DNA of 64,000 nt from Oscheius tipulae. Its lineage: Eukaryota > Nematoda > Chromadorea > Rhabditida > Rhabditidae. A program made the translations under genes and the position numbers. Under the pieces are notes generated by a model that saw only the letters and a program-made list of their open reading frames with translations, searched no databases and was not told where the DNA came from. The stretch covers positions 3,968,001 through 4,032,000 of the forward strand of contig JASJZH010000002.1 of the NCBI GenBank assembly GCA_037178975.1, given 5' to 3'. The stretch's first letter is position 1. Each line of letters starts with the position of its first letter. Below are positions 63,874 through 64,000 of this stretch, piece after piece.

Positions 63874-64000
63874 ATGGCGAGTTCATTTCAGGGAAGAGAC
63901 GACAGCCCATCTAGCTCCAAAATGCAGAGAGACACGACATTCTGCGTGCTCTGCGAGGAGGAAATCAACCAGACTAGTAGTAGTTTCTGTTCATTCTCCT
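63874..64000 (+). CDS. 5' end of an unidentified gene, cut by window edge
   Basis: The open frame starts MASSFQGRDDSPSSSKMQRD and continues TTFCVLCEEEINQTSSSFCS to the edge. CVLCEE could be the first pair of a zinc-binding module. Too little is present for a family call. Confidence 0.4.
   Translation, partial: MASSFQGRDDSPSSSKMQRDTTFCVLCEEEINQTSSSFCSFS

Overview
The window looks like compact nuclear DNA from a nematode. I base this on gene content: an astacin metalloprotease with EGF and CUB modules, a seven-helix receptor of the nematode Srg type, an expanded-type carbohydrate sulfotransferase and many small secreted Cys-rich proteins. Gene structure agrees: genes are split by very short GT...AG introns (commonly 35-45 nt) ending in TTTCAG-like acceptors, and several start codons sit 0-5 nt behind an acceptor-like AG, as expected for spliced-leader trans-splicing. 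The species cannot be named from sequence alone. Exon models were built by eye from open frames, splice phases and family alignment recalled from knowledge; no search was run.

Layout. 0-6 kb: 5' end of a serine carboxypeptidase, a bHLH factor, a cluster of Cys-rich secreted-protein exons and an unrecognised minus-strand gene. 6-8 kb: a TRPA-type channel core. 8.2-10.2 kb: an LRR protein with an Elongin-BC-box-like N-terminus. 11.4-11.8 kb: a perfect 96-bp inverted repeat with a tRNA-like core. 12-15.4 kb: a sulfotransferase and two small secreted proteins. 15.9-23.5 kb: pecanex. 23.8-26.3 kb: the co-chaperone SGT, with a heat-shock-element-like promoter motif, and a TMEM65-like protein. 27.8-38.6 kb: the N-recognin UBR1, whose 3.2-kb intron carries at least one opposite-strand gene. 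38.9-44.6 kb: small and membrane proteins, including a 28-residue micropeptide candidate and another member of the Cys-rich family seen at 3 kb. 44.8-49.2 kb: PIF1 helicase, with a BAR-like gene nested in its largest intron, tail-to-tail with ARV1. 49.8-56.7 kb: four plus-strand genes (SmF, two unrecognised, ADCK1) with operon-like spacing. 58-64 kb: a C2H2 zinc-finger protein, the astacin, an Srg-like receptor with an in-frame TGA, a Gly-rich secreted peptide and a partial gene.

Functional themes are mixed housekeeping: protein quality control and turnover (SGT, UBR1, LRR adaptor), genome maintenance (PIF1), splicing (SmF), lipid and mitochondrial biology (ARV1, ADCK1, TMEM65). Lineage-specific secreted and sensory genes lie between them. 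I do not see a self-contained novel defence or mobile system. The most unusual items are the inverted-repeat element, the nested genes, the scattered Cys-rich family, the HSE in front of SGT and the micropeptide.
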